Positions 50,646-63,420 of a DNA stretch of 64,000 nt are shown here, in pieces (the first letter of the stretch is position 1; each line of letters starts with the position of its first letter). Source of the DNA: Epiperipatus broadwayi. Lineage: Eukaryota > Onychophora > Udeonychophora > Euonychophora > Peripatidae. The notes beneath the pieces are model-generated. The model did no database searches. It had not been told where the DNA came from and saw only the letters and a program-made list of their open reading frames with translations. The stretch lies in the NCBI GenBank assembly GCA_028023455.1, contig JAQFVV010000112.1:2418001-2482000 (forward strand), written 5' to 3'. Made by a program: the position numbers and the translations under genes.

Positions 50646-50852
50646 GCAGAGAGATAGATCCAAATACCTAATAATTTAAGTATGACAAAGACACATACTA
50701 AAAAGGATACAGATATATAAATAGGTTTATGTTGTATAATGAAAATTTAGTGCTCCTCCAGTGATCATTCTGTTTCACTTCTTGCAAAGGTGAGTTTAAC
50801 TTTTTTTCTTTTTTGACGGGCTCTATAACTATGAAACTGTGCATATATACAG
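50646..50852 (+). other. Spacer between pol and the right repeat
   Basis: About 200 bases without coding signal. No strong purine tract lies at its right edge; the best one is at 52271-52283. Confidence 0.5.
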
Positions 50853-52270
50853 TCATATATGTATGCTGATTTCACCATTCACTGTGGGCTAACCAATGAC
50901 CATAACTCCAACTAAAGTGAAAGTGCCTTAAACTCAATGATAATAAACATAAATAATTATGGTAGGAAATAAATTGTAAATTAAAAGAGAAAAAAAAAGG
51001 ACAATGAAAAAAAAACCCAGGAAAGTTTAAATTATTATTTTTATTTCTATTAAAATATATGTGTAAATCATGATTTTATTTCTATAAATAAAAGAGATTG
51101 TATTGACATATAAAATATAAATTCCTAAAATCCATTAAGAAAGAAATTTAATCTAAATATCAATCGGAATAAAGAAATTTTAGCTTAAGTAAGTAAATTC
51201 CTAATATATAAAATCATTAAAGTAGGAATTTAATCAGTAAAAAAGAAAAAAAAATCCACTGAAATAGAATCATAAAATGTAAATTGTTGGTATAACAATA
51301 CCAACAAAAATGTAAAATATCAGGGAAAAACCAAAACAATGAAGCATTGGTCACTGCTAATTAGAAAATGGAATGGTAAAGCAATTAAAAAAGGATATAA
51401 ATATGGAAGTTGTCTTTTGTTCATTCTCTTGCCCTTCCTGAAAATCTTTCTCTCCAGCTGAAGAAATCATTTGCTGAAAGTCGTCTTGCTGAAGCTCTGG
51501 AGGATAATATCATCACACTGTATATTGAACCATAACCTTTCATCTATATAAGAAAATCTAGAAATGTACCAATATGCGTGAGTAGAGATCTTGTCTACAC
51601 TTTCCCATTTATCTTCATACCAGAGTTGGGACAATGTAGTCTAACTGGAGAACCTACAAAGAGTGTCTGATTGATGCTTGCTACCTGATATGAATGACTG
51701 TCAAGAAAATATATGTTTGAACATGAAAAGAACATGAAAAGCCCATGAAACACTATCATAGGCATCAGAAATGAGGTGGTGTCACTACACTTATCTACAA
51801 GGGATTGTCCCTTCATTGCTGGAACAACTTGATATATTACACACACACACCTTGAGTTACCAGTAACTTTAATGTTAACCTTACCTTTATTTTAATTTTA
51901 GATTTATGTCATTTATATTTCCAATTAAATATATATTGTATAAGATAATTTTGTATTTTGATTGTTGTTTTAATTGTTTCAATTAAGATCTGTCTTTGCT
52001 GTATGAATTAAATGTTAGATTTATAAATTATATTAATCTTTAAATATATTTTGAATTATGCCTTGGATAGATTTTTAACTAGTATAGTGATGATTGTTCA
52101 TCTTATTAGTTTTTGTAAATAGTTACACTTTAACAGATCATCCATATAACCCTGGAATTCTATAATCACTTTTATGTATTCTTTTAAAGAAAGAAAAGAG
52201 ATGATTCCTTTCATGTAACGTGGAATGTAAAAATAATATATATATATATATATATATATAGGATGAATTG

Positions 52271-52285
52271 GAAGGGGGAGAAATG
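52271..52285 (+). promoter_or_regulatory. Polypurine tract candidate
   Basis: A 13-base all-purine run with five consecutive G, followed by TG. The related run in the left copy is at 43671-43682. It supports an LTR starting at 52284. Confidence 0.5.
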
Positions 52286-53077
52286 TGTAAACTGTAATCA
52301 GATTTTTATTTGTTTGACCCGCTCTGATAAATCTGGAAATATTATAAAATAATTCATAAAAACTTATTGACTATGGACTAAAAATTACTCCATCCAATTC
52401 CTTCCTGCTGTGTTTGTTTGCGACTATAGTTTTTTTTTTTAATCATTAGAAAGAGAGAAAACCCAGAAAGTGTAATTGTAATTTGAAAATTAATGAAATG
52501 TTTCTTTGAGTTATAGCTGCAATGAAAGACCTGTGACAATATTCATAATAAAATTCTGATTTAGGTTTTTAAGAAAGAAAAGATCCAAACTTGTGTTATG
52601 TTGTTATACGTTTATAAGTCAATCCCTTTCTTTGGAAGAACATATGATAACCTAAACGTTCATAATTATCTTTTATGTAAGAGAGTTATAGTACAATTGC
52701 AAGTTTAAAATATTTATTAACCCTATGGGAAACTGATTAAATAGTTCTGAATGATTAATATGTCTGCCCATTTCTTGTAACTGATATTAGCTCTAAAAAA
52801 GAAAAAGGTAAATAATTATTTTATAGCGGATCTTTTCTGTTTCATAAAATTTCAAAATCATACTATTTTATATATGTTGATTAAGTGAGGTTTTAAATTT
52901 AAGGCCATTTGATAATGTCCCTATCTTATTGTGTTACTCGGTGATCCATGACATCTTGGTACATACTCATCGCCCTCTTCATCGTATCTTCATGAGTTAA
53001 TGTATCTTCTTTGGAATTGAAATTAATTGAGAGGGGATCTCATAACTTTCATATATATATATATATATATATATATT

Positions 53078-56000
53078 CTAACCTTTATAAAAGAAATCAA
53101 TCTATTATCTATATCTAAAGAAATTTATTTTATTTCTTTTATTGATTTAATTACCAGTATTAATTAGTTATTATTATTATTTCCAACCCAATATCTAACC
53201 AGTTAGTTAGTTGGTTTATCCGCACTTGTGCCACTAATTTTTATCTGGTTGGTTGCTATGGCAACCAAAATAAAAAAAACAACATATCTATTAATTTTCC
53301 AATATGATCTAAATATTTTGTTATTATACCATTAGAAGTTTCAATCTCTTAAGCCATGCCACGCTTGTAATATTGATCATAATTGATCACTCCTTAATTT
53401 AAGAGCACTTATAATAATGACATTAATCTCAGGGTTCTCAGTTATATTTAAGAAAATGCTCGGCAGTATTGTGTTGTCGCATATGACTGACACTCTGGTC
53501 GGCTATAGGAAACATTTACTTTATTTAAATTCCGGGTATCCTCATCCCCATATCAACTATTATAATATTTAAAGAGATGATAACCAGATTCAATAACAAT
53601 GCATAATTTTGAATAATACAGCCCTTTTTATCCAGAATCTCAGTCGGAATTATGAAAAGACAAGGGTGCTTTTGTGTCCTTCCATCATCCATGACAACAC
53701 AATAATTTAACTAAGATTTATTACTTAGACACTTCACTTAAATGTGTACTGAACAATGTGCAACCAAAGCTAGTAGTTTGGGAATAAAGTCATTTTTACA
53801 CACACATAAAATAAAATGTCTTGGTCTGAAGTTTTCAATCCCATAAATAATTCTTATTAAACTAAAATATAATGAAATATTCCAATCTGCTTAAATTTAT
53901 CTGTCTGGTGTATTGAGTTTTAGGAGTTTAATGATTTCGGACTCAAGGAAAGTATTGCAAGTATTATGCAAATACACTTTTATTTAGCACACAAGAAAAA
54001 TGACTCTAAACAACGTGTAACAAGACTATAATTTATTATTAAATTTTAACAAGATTATAATTTATTATTACAGTTTAACAAAACTATCCTTTATTATTAA
54101 CATAATAAACAAACATATATAATTTATTCGATCCCATATGGATAAAACAAAATATACCTAACATTAATTTGTCTATACTTTTAGACCTGGATTCGAATTA
54201 CTTCTTCATCTTCTTTTTACATTTATGCAAATTGAATACAAAAAATAATACATATTATTATAGATACATCAACTCATCCATTTAGTGTATCTTATATGAA
54301 CGGCTACTTAACTTTATTAACTAACGATCTATTTTAAAACAAAAACAATCTGATTCTAGGCAATACGTACAAACGATTTTTATTATCATATCTTTAATTA
54401 AATGATAGTTTTTATTTAGATAACTTATTATAATTTATGGGTTATTTATCAGAAGTTACACTTATTATCTTAATGTTTACCTTAATAACAACTGAAGTTG
54501 TTATACACACTGTATTCCTCAGTATAAGTTATATTGTGAGTGCTACTTAATCATTAACCCGAATTAAACATAGTATTTGAATCCTCCATTGGCAAATAAA
54601 ATTTCTAAATCACGCAATTTTAAACTTACTCTCTCCATTGACTTACGTGTGAATTACCAGCACTATTCCACCGCACAATCCAGATATTGATCATAGATAC
54701 TAGCTCGCTATTTATACTAAATGGATCTTGAGGAATTAACCTCCAATATACCCGTTATCTTGCCATAACTTTCTAAACAAAACACAATAATCAACACCTT
54801 CCTTGGTGGAATTATCTCTATTTTCTCATGAGGAATATGGAATAACACCGAAGGTCAGTAGAGTTAACTACTACATTAAAATATTTTGGTGGTTTCTTGC
54901 CTCTTACTTGGGCATAATACGAACACACACCAAATATAATCCTCTCCTGGGATTTAAACGAATGAAGTATACTAAATACGAGATAAATTCTTGATCGTCC
55001 TAACTATGAGAAGCGATCACTTGGGCTATAAAACATGCCTGAATATTAGATTTAACTATTCCCCCTATGGAAAACAAAGCTTTTGGGGAAATCAATTTCA
55101 TCCCACAAAATAAACATATTATAAAGATTACCTATGCTGATATTAAGCATATACTGATGCTTTATCTGGGCAAGACAAGCAAATACACTAATTATACTAA
55201 AATTATGTTACGGGGTATACTTAGATCAACATCTGAAATCAATGGATATCACAGAATAAAAGTATAATAATTTTTTTTATTTTTCCAAAGGAACATTCAA
55301 CAAGTAATTGGTAGCATATTATCTTGAACTAAATAAAGTGAATGTGTTAATAAAGAATAATTGGGAATAAGTTCCTCAATTAATACAGTATAAATTCGTT
55401 TCAAGCTTTAGACAAGAAATATCTTGTATAGCAATTCTTTTTAATTACTTCTGATAATTTTTTTTTTTTATTTACTTTACCTATTAAGTATCTAAATGTT
55501 TTTCTTGTACGCATCTAACATATCAAATTTATACCCATAATTGCATATAATAGTTAAAACACATTTTATAAAAAAAAATTTTCCATGTCAAATATAAATT
55601 TAACCTAGAATAATTACATGAAAACATACCTTTATGATTACAAGGTCATTTAAATATTACTTGACTATACAGCCTTTAACCTGTTGATATAAAAAAAAAA
55701 TACACATAATTTTACAAATTAGTAAAAAAAAATCATTACTTAACAAGTGCTTATTATCTCACTAGAAAAATGTTTTCCGTTGGGCAATTTATCCAGATGA
55801 AGAACTTGATCCAGTTGTAGTTCACGAAGCAAATTTAAAATAAGAAACACATTTTATTATTTCATTTATATAAAAGTTGCCTCCATTCTGGTGCACTTAA
55901 TAAATTAGGCAAAGAAAAACATAGCAGCGTTGGATGTTAACTCTTCCTTGAATTAAACTGCTATAATTTTGGGATCCAAGAAAACAATACATATTCTAAC

Positions 56001-57489
56001 GTAGACGAATATTTTATTCTAAACGATAACACACACAATTCTTTTCCTTTTCTATTATTGATGATACGTACCATTTTTAGCTAGCTGGCTTATGAATAAA
56101 AATAATGCGCGAATTTTCCAAGATACTATTATTATAATGACTGCAGCTGACTTATGTGGATATGAAGTTTTAATGACTCCAATTGATGTATAATATAATA
56201 TATTATATTATGGTTATAATTAAGTCACTAATGTTTTTAGTTTTTGTTCCTACTCTGGGAATTGTAATTTTTCTTTAACAAGGAATTCTCCGTAAAATGC
56301 ACACATACAAATTTTCCGATATTTGCCTTGAGAAAATTTATATATATATATTTTTTTTAAAAATATACAGGTGCATAAGTAAATATCATTTATCATTAAT
56401 ATTATTTCTAGATAATTTTCAGTGAATAAAACATATTTTAACGTGGGGAACTTACATTATTTTCAAAGGCAGACAATTTCTTTTTAGAAAGAGCGCGAAA
56501 TTTTTCTAGTTAACTTTCCTTGGCTTTTATAATATGTCTTTTAATTATAATTTTTCTTTTATACCATGAAAAGATCATTAAATAAGGTAAAGTTAACAAA
56601 TAATTGATTATTTCCTGGAAATTACTTATATTACTTAATTTAAATATAATGACATTTTCCGTGATTGCTGTAGTTAATATGGTCATTTTGAACTTTAGCA
56701 CAAGATAGTATATTTTTGCGTATAAAAAGCTTTAAATAGGTCGATAGCAACAGAGATCAGGATGTCCCACCAAAAAGGATTAGCCACACATGATATTATT
56801 AAAATTTTACTTGACTTATATTTATTTCTGCAATTAAAAAATGAAAAAAAATTTGTTACCGAATTTCAGCACTGCTCCTTCTTTGAAAAACTAATGTCAG
56901 ACAATCTTTCTTCAAAAAAAAAAAAATTGGCGGTCTTGTTTTAGCGACCTCTTACAGAAAAATAATCATTTAATTATACCATAAATAAAAGAAAGGAAAA
57001 AAAAAAAACTTATTACAATCATATAGTTTTCCGTATGATTTAAATGGATTACAAAGTAATTTGACAAATAATGAAAAATAATAAATATATTTAACTAACA
57101 ATGCTTATTAGTGGTGTATAATTCTGTATACATTATTATCTAAAATAATTTAAAAATCACCAGAAGTTATTGTGCTTTATGATAAGACACTCATCCATTC
57201 TCCCTCTACCCATCCAAAATCAATTACTGTTTATGATATGTGCTTTTATACTATATTAAATTGCTCTTATTGTTAATATTTTAATTAAATTATTCATGCT
57301 CTTCTTCAAAATGACATTGAATTACTAAATTTATTAGTTATTTGTTTAAAACACGTTAAAATGAGTAAATAGCATATTTTATTAATCACTTAATATTATT
57401 ATTATTTTACTTTTTTATTTTCTAAGAAAGGATAGCATTGTTTTCCTGTGGAAATAATGCCAAATAAACCAAGTGTTCATAACACTAGG
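53078..57489. mobile_element. Unidentified 4.4-kb insert in the right repeat
   Basis: In the left repeat the sequences on either side lie next to each other (apart from the foldback), so 53078-57489 is inserted DNA. It begins after an AT tract with 'tctaacctttataaaag' and ends 'aacactaggttaca' before another AT stretch. No gag, pol, transposase or other coding motif was recognised; ORFs are at most 66 codons. Composition is slightly richer in 53400-54800, with phrases such as 'ggttgctatggcaacc', a small palindrome. It may be a nonautonomous LTR element or several layered insertions. Confidence 0.55.
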
Positions 57490-58676
57490 TTACAATATAT
57501 ACTGGACACAAGCAACTAAACTTTATTCTTGATCTCGGTTCATGCTACAGCGAATGAGTTCCTTTTTCTAATCATAGTTTAGAAACAGAGTGCTATCCAG
57601 CATCAAGTTAATCTTTTATGAAGTCATTGTGTCTCAAGATTCCCTTTTTAAACTCACATATGCAGTAACTAAGGAACACAATGCTTTATTTTCTTTATTT
57701 TATTAAAACCTTCTTAGGATATGATCAAAATGTTACTGTGTAAATCTGAAAATATTCATTGGGGATTCCTACTGTTATGTTTAAGAATTAAAGTTGGGTT
57801 ATATTCAAACTTGGCCCAAATTATATCTAACTAGTTGACCAGTAAAACTTGACTTTGTAAATTATACCATTACTGACTCTCTCTCAAGTGAAAGTGATCC
57901 GATTGCTGATAAAGTGTATTATCATTTTTGTTTTAAATTACTTAATGTATTTTTTACAAGAATATTAGATCATATATATAGATTTATGCATTACAAGGGA
58001 AATCATTTGTAACACCCATACTTAATTGTTAATTGCTTCACTAATGTAAATAATAAACTTTTATTCACCATTATAATAACTTTATCAATATTGTCTATTT
58101 TCTTATATATGTAAACCTGATCATCACCTGTCAGGATTCCTTTATTGAGTCTCAATTCTATCTGACCACCGAGAAATACATTAAGGAATTAACTCTCATG
58201 AGATTTGAGGAGTAAGTGACTTGGTAATAATCTGGAGGGTAGGCGAGGTTCGAACCTCCTCTACCTATAGCTCTAGATTAGATTAAAGCAACTCTATTTT
58301 TCTTACTGTTACAGTATCTAACAATATTTCTTATTCAGTGTTACATATACAAAGCTAAAAAGTAGATAGTTAAAAATTTTAAAGAAATGCTTTTAGTTAC
58401 ATAAATTTACTAAAAAGTAAAAAATATTTTTTTTTTACGTTTCACAAATAAAAAGCATTGTCATGATCAAATATTTATTTAAATAAACTTGCAATAATGC
58501 TTACTTTCTTATATTAATGCCAATTTATTGATCAAAGTACAAAATGACCTCTTTTTATCTGATGAATAGATTGGCATTGATAGCAAAAAATGATTTTTGA
58601 TCATAGTAAAGCTGAAGAAGATTGTTTTTTTTTTTTTTAATTTTTAGTGTATTTGTATGAATAAAACATTTTTTAA

Positions 58677-59857
58677 AATATTATTAATAATTGAAAGGTT
58701 GCTAGTCTTTCACATGCGCATAGTCTCTCAGACAGCCAATCAGATTTTAAACAGCTGTCTTTAAGAACGATCAGGCATTGACATATGACAGAGATTTTGA
58801 TAAGAAAAGGATGATACCAACCTTTTCTCAACTTAACTTTTTATATATATAAGCCAGTCTTAAGCATCTTGGCCTGAAAGCTTGAAACTATAAACATATT
58901 CATTTATTACTCACTGAGTTTTTAATTTACGATATTACAGCGCAAAATCTTAGATGTACTACACCACAATTTTCTAGATGTTAATATAATTTATCAGCAA
59001 CATATGTAAATAACATTTGTCCAAATCACATGTTGTTATTAAATTAGTAATAATTGAAAGGTTACTAGTCTTTCACATGTATGTAGTCTCTCAGACAGCC
59101 AATCAGATTTTAAACAGCTGGCTTTAAGAACGATCAGGCATTGACATATGACAGAGATTTTGATAAGAAAAGGATGATACCAACCTTTTCTCAACTTAAA
59201 CTTTTTATATATATAAGCCAGTCTTAAGCATCTTGGCCTGAAAGCTTGAAACTATAAACATATTCATTTATTATTCACTGAGACTGGCTTATATATATAC
59301 ATAAAGTTAAGTTGAGAAAAGGTTGGTATCATCCTTTCTTATCAAAATCTGTCATGTGTCAATGCCTGATCATTCTTAATGACAGCTGTTTAAAATCTGA
59401 TTGGCTGTCTGAGAGACTACATGCATGTGAAAGACTATCAACCTTTCAATTATTACTAATTTAATAACAACATGCGATTTGGACAAATGTTATTTACATA
59501 TGTTGCTGATAAATTATATTAACATCTAGAAAATTGCGGTGTAGTAAATCTAAGATTTCACGCTGTAATATCGTAAATTAAAAACTCAGTGAGTAATAAA
59601 TGAATACGTTTATAGTTTCAAGCTTTTAGGCCAAGATGCTTAAGACTGGCTTATATATATATATAAAGTTAAGTTGAGAAAAGGTTGGTATCATCCTTTT
59701 CTTATCAAAATCTGTCATGTGTCAATGCCTGATCATTCTTAAAGACAGCTGTATAAAATTTGATTGGCTGTCTGAGAGACTATGTGCATGTGAAAGACTA
59801 GCAACCTTTCAATTATTACTAATTTAATAACAACATTGATTTGGACAAATGTTAAAT
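58677..59857. mobile_element. Foldback element with nested inverted units
   Basis: Segment A (58690-58920, containing 'cagacagccaatcagatttt' and 'ggatgataccaacctttt') is followed by B (58921-59045, with 'gcaacatatgtaaataacat') and a second A (59046-59282). The reverse complement of A without its outer part (59283-59460), of B (59461-59600), of A (59601-59820), and a partial B follow. The centre is near 59283. Arms pair over more than 500 bases with few mismatches, so it is younger than the Gypsy element next to it. No coding region. Architecture is the same as in 44270-45256 though the sequences are unrelated. Confidence 0.9.
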
Positions 59858-60469
59858 ATTATTTTAAATTTAAGTTTACAAATAATTAGTCTTATTTCTG
59901 AAATTTAATGTTTGTGTGTATACCTATACACACACACACACTCCAACAAAAGAGCTATTATATATTACTAAGAAAACTTGTTTAGCCACAGGAATAATTG
60001 ATAGTTTCTTAGCAACATCAAATATTAAAGGTTATCTCTGTTTACATGGATATAATCTCATTTCTATTGTTAATAAAAATCCATGAAAATATTTAATTCA
60101 ACATATACACCTAAATCTTACTTAGCGATATTTCATAATAGTGATCATCATCTATTTGTACCCATTACTTTGATTTACAATCGATTATTCACTATAACAA
60201 TGGGGGGGGGAATTTTTTGGGGCAGACATATTGAATTTTGCATCACTGATGATATCAGAGAATAGGTATTTTAAGGTCATTTTACCCAAAAACAAAAGTA
60301 CATTACTATAATACATATACAGGTAATGACTTTGCTGAAATTGTATAGCATTACAATATTTTATTCATAAAACACAATGTTAGTGCTCCATTCAGTATTT
60401 TCATTATAAAACATATAAACTTAAAATATATATAATTAATGAATCAGTAGTACTATATACTGTACATAT
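59858..60469. other. AT-rich non-coding stretch
   Basis: Nothing recognised apart from a short (CA)n tract at about 59928-59941. Confidence 0.45.
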
Positions 60470-60573
60470 AAGTGTTGAATGTCTTTAGAAAAATTAAACT
60501 TCATTTAAATATAATGAACAGTACTTGGGTTATTTAAATAAAGTTTAATTTTTCTAAAGACATTCAACACTTA
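60470..60573. repeat. Small inverted repeat
   Basis: Arms of about 40 bases ('agtgttgaatgtctttagaa' and its reverse complement near 60555-60572) separated by about 25 bases. The right arm continues into family 1 repeat sequence ('agatgatgaaatagtcc'). Confidence 0.85.
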
Positions 60574-60640
60574 TATTAGATGATGAAATAGTCCAGTACA
60601 TACCATCATCACAAACTTTCAGGAAAACACTAAATATGAA
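60574..60640 (+). repeat. Family 1 repeat, fragment
   Basis: 'agatgatgaaatagtccag' and 'acaaactttcaggaaaaca' match the 3' part of the copy at 7940-8220. Third and shortest copy in the window. Confidence 0.5.
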
Positions 60641-61406
60641 TATTAAACCATATGTGTTCCTTAATACTGTATACTATTTTTAGAACACCTGGTTAATTAT
60701 GTAAAAATAGTTATTGATTTTGTAACTTCATTAAAAATGTTGTTTACACCCAAGTGGTTTCAAATAAAAAGAAAAACAACACTTTAAAATGCAAATGTTG
60801 AATTAGAAAAAAGTTTAAGAAGACAAACAGATTGCATTTAAAATAAATGTTAATGGATTTCTTTCTACATGAACAGGGGAGGGAAGGCACTATTACATTA
60901 TTAAAAATATAGTACTGTATTTATTAAGATTCCAACATTTGACTTATAGCAAATATAAAATAAAAGAAAAATAAACTTAGTGTATGTTTTAGAAAATTAG
61001 TACAATTAGATTTTTTTTCTTTTAAAACAAGTTGAATTTTTTTTTTTTAAGTTGACTGATTTACAATACGCATTAAGCATTTTATTATTCTGGTGTACAG
61101 TAATAAGTCTTTATGTTCAATTAAATAATTTATAATTAAACATTGTTTTTTGATTTTAATAATTTCACATAAGTAATAAACATAAATGTACCGTAATATG
61201 TATTGGCATACAAATTTTAAAAATGCATTTCAGTATGGATTTTTTTTTCATTATGATGAAAAACTTCTGTGGAAGAATATAAAAACTTAAATTCAAATTT
61301 AGTTTCTCTTTTTTTTTGCTGTACTGTATTTTTTAAACAGTGAAAGTACACATTTTTTTTCTGCAGTGATATAAAATTTTCTTTTTAGATACTGTATTTA
61401 GTCATC
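60641..61406. other. Non-coding, upstream of the transposase
   Basis: AT-rich, many T tracts. It should hold the 5' terminal region of the transposon, but no inverted counterpart of the 3' end at 63340-63420 was found. Confidence 0.4.
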
Positions 61407-63044
61407 ATGGCCATAAAAAAATCAAGAAAATCTTTGAGCTTGGAAACCAAAGTGGATATTTTATGTTGACTGGAAAAAGGAGAAAGAAATCATGATATAT
61501 GTTCATCTATGGGATTATCTGTGTCTACTGTTGCTACCATTTTGAAAAACAAAGACAAAATAGAACAAAGTGCTCAACTAATTGTAGGTGGCTCCAAACT
61601 TTCCAAAATTATGAAATCATGGCATCCTTTATTCAAAAAATTAAACAAATTTCTCCAACAATGAATCGATTCACATAATCACCAAGGAGTGCCACTATCT
61701 TTGTTATTAATTCAGGGAAAAGCAATAAAACTCTTTCAAGATCTTAACAAAAAGTAATCATGAGGGAGATGAAAGTGTCAGGGATTTAGATTTTAAAGGC
61801 AGTCATGGATGGTTTGATAGATTTCAGAGGTGTGGATACTTACACAATATAAAAATTACTGGAGAAGCAGTGCAGCAGACAGTATTGCAGCCACAAATTT
61901 TCCATCTGAACTATTGAATATTATACAGGAAGGAAACAAATCTTCAATGTTGATGAAACTGGCCTTTTTTGGGAACAAATGCCTTCACACACATTTATAT
62001 CCAAAGAAGAAAGAAAAATCCCAGATTACAAGCCAGCCAAGGATTATTTTACATTATTGCTTGGAGGAAATATGGAGGAAGATGTAAAACTGAAACCACT
62101 TTTTGTCTACCATTCTGAAAATCCATGTGCATTTAAAGGAATTGAAAAACCATCACTATTTGTTATATGGCAATCTAATAGGAAAGCATGGGTGACAAGA
62201 GAAATTTTTATAGATTATGTTAAGACTTATCTATCACCTTTCATCACTAAATACTGTAGGAATAGAAATCACACAGACAAGGCCTTGTTACTAATAGACA
62301 ATGCACCTGGACATCCTACGGACATCTCAGATTATGTAAGCAACATCCAATTCATGTTTTTACCACCGAACACCACATAACTTCTTCAACCTATGGATCA
62401 AGGAACCATCACAACCTTCAAGTTGTATTATCTTCAAGAACTAATGAAGCATCTTGTCAACACTTTGGATATGGACACTGATAACACAATTCCACATCTC
62501 TGGAAAACCTTCAATATGAAAACAGCTGTTGATTTTATAGGAAGTGCATGAAATAAGGTTACTAACACAGCTCTTAAACTTACATGGAAGAAAGTCTGCC
62601 CACAACTCGTGCTCAAGTTGAAAAGGAAACCACTTCAATCATATGCAAAAATACATTTGACTTAATGAAGAAAGTGGGATTTACAGAAGTTGATGATGAT
62701 AATATCGAAGAGCTTTTGGATTCACACATGAAAGAATTAACTAATGAGGAATTAATACAAATGGATGAAGAAGAAAAAAAGCAATGAAGAAAATATAATC
62801 ATGAGACTATTAACAGCTTTTTGGATGAATCTGATCCTGACTTGGAATGCACCATTACATTTAAAAATGCCTTCAGTCAAATAATGAGACCTTATAAGAT
62901 GTTATATGAAAAGAAAATTTAAGAAGCACATCAACTATCCAGTTTAACTTTTTCTTCAGGATCCTCAGCCAATCAACATCTGATGCATCTTCTCAAAAAA
63001 AAACGAAGATCAGGAAAAGATTTAGAAGACAACAATAGATATTA
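61407..63044 (+). pseudogene. Tigger/pogo-type DDE transposase (CENP-B/jerky-like)
   Basis: From ATG 61407 the protein reads MAIKKSRKSLSLETKVDIL, a psq-type helix-turn-helix start. SMGLSVSTVATILKNKDKI follows, then a CENP-B-type DNA-binding part (GWFDRFQRCGYLHNIKITGE). The DDE_1 core is well kept: FNVDETGLFW (D at 61952), ALLLIDNAPGHP (D at 62297), and LLQPMDQG (D at 62396). The last two are 32 residues apart, the spacing known for Tigger elements. There are stops in the N-terminal part, frameshifts near 61740 and 61930, a stop at 62378 between the second and third Asp, and more stops toward the acidic C-terminus. The enzyme would excise and insert its own element at TA sites; this copy is broken. 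Confidence 0.9.
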
Positions 63045-63334
63045 GAATGTGCAAACTGATAACTCAGAAAATGAAGCCAAGTGTTTTTTTTCTTTTTACA
63101 TATTCATACATACATACACATACAATACAATGCGTACATTACATACATATTTCAAGTGAATATCTGCATAATACAGCACAGTTTACACAAGCATATTATA
63201 TTAAGGGTTTTGGTTTTACATATTTTTATATACTGCATTCGATAAATAATTTTTTAATATGTACTTTATTCCCAAGTTAGTGTAATTTTTTAGTTTTACG
63301 AACCGACCAATTTTTTCCTTATAGACCCCCATTA

Positions 63335-63420
63335 TAAATACGTATTCTCTATAGATATTCTTGCTTAACGACGAGTTTTGGAGAACCAATTGCCATCGCT
63401 AAGGTGGGTAAAGGTGTATA
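63335..63420 (+). repeat. Possible 3' terminal region of the Tigger element
   Basis: 'ttgcttaacgacgagttttg' followed by 'ccatcgctaaggtgggta' resembles the 'cgcttaacga' and 'cttagcga' phrases common in Tigger-type terminal inverted repeats. The matching left end was not found, so the exact boundary is not known. Confidence 0.35.

Larger units (their letters stand above)
50853..58313 (+). repeat. Right long direct repeat of the Gypsy nest
   Basis: Pieces 50853-53077 and 57490-58313 match the left repeat in order and end with the same 'tcttactgttaca'. The purine tract 'gaagggggagaaa' (52271-52283) immediately before TGTGTAAACTG looks like a polypurine tract plus LTR start. In that case the true LTR is 52284-58313 minus the insert, and 50853-52283 is 3' untranslated internal sequence. 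No target duplication matching the left flank was found, which also fits a tandem or recombined arrangement. Near the end is 'gaggttcgaacctcc', a T-arm-like palindrome. Confidence 0.75.

Noticed and set aside
58860-58900. Hammerhead-like 'ctgaaagcttgaaac' in the second foldback
   Set aside because: The first box does not fit CUGANGA and stem II would be only a few bases; not supported.
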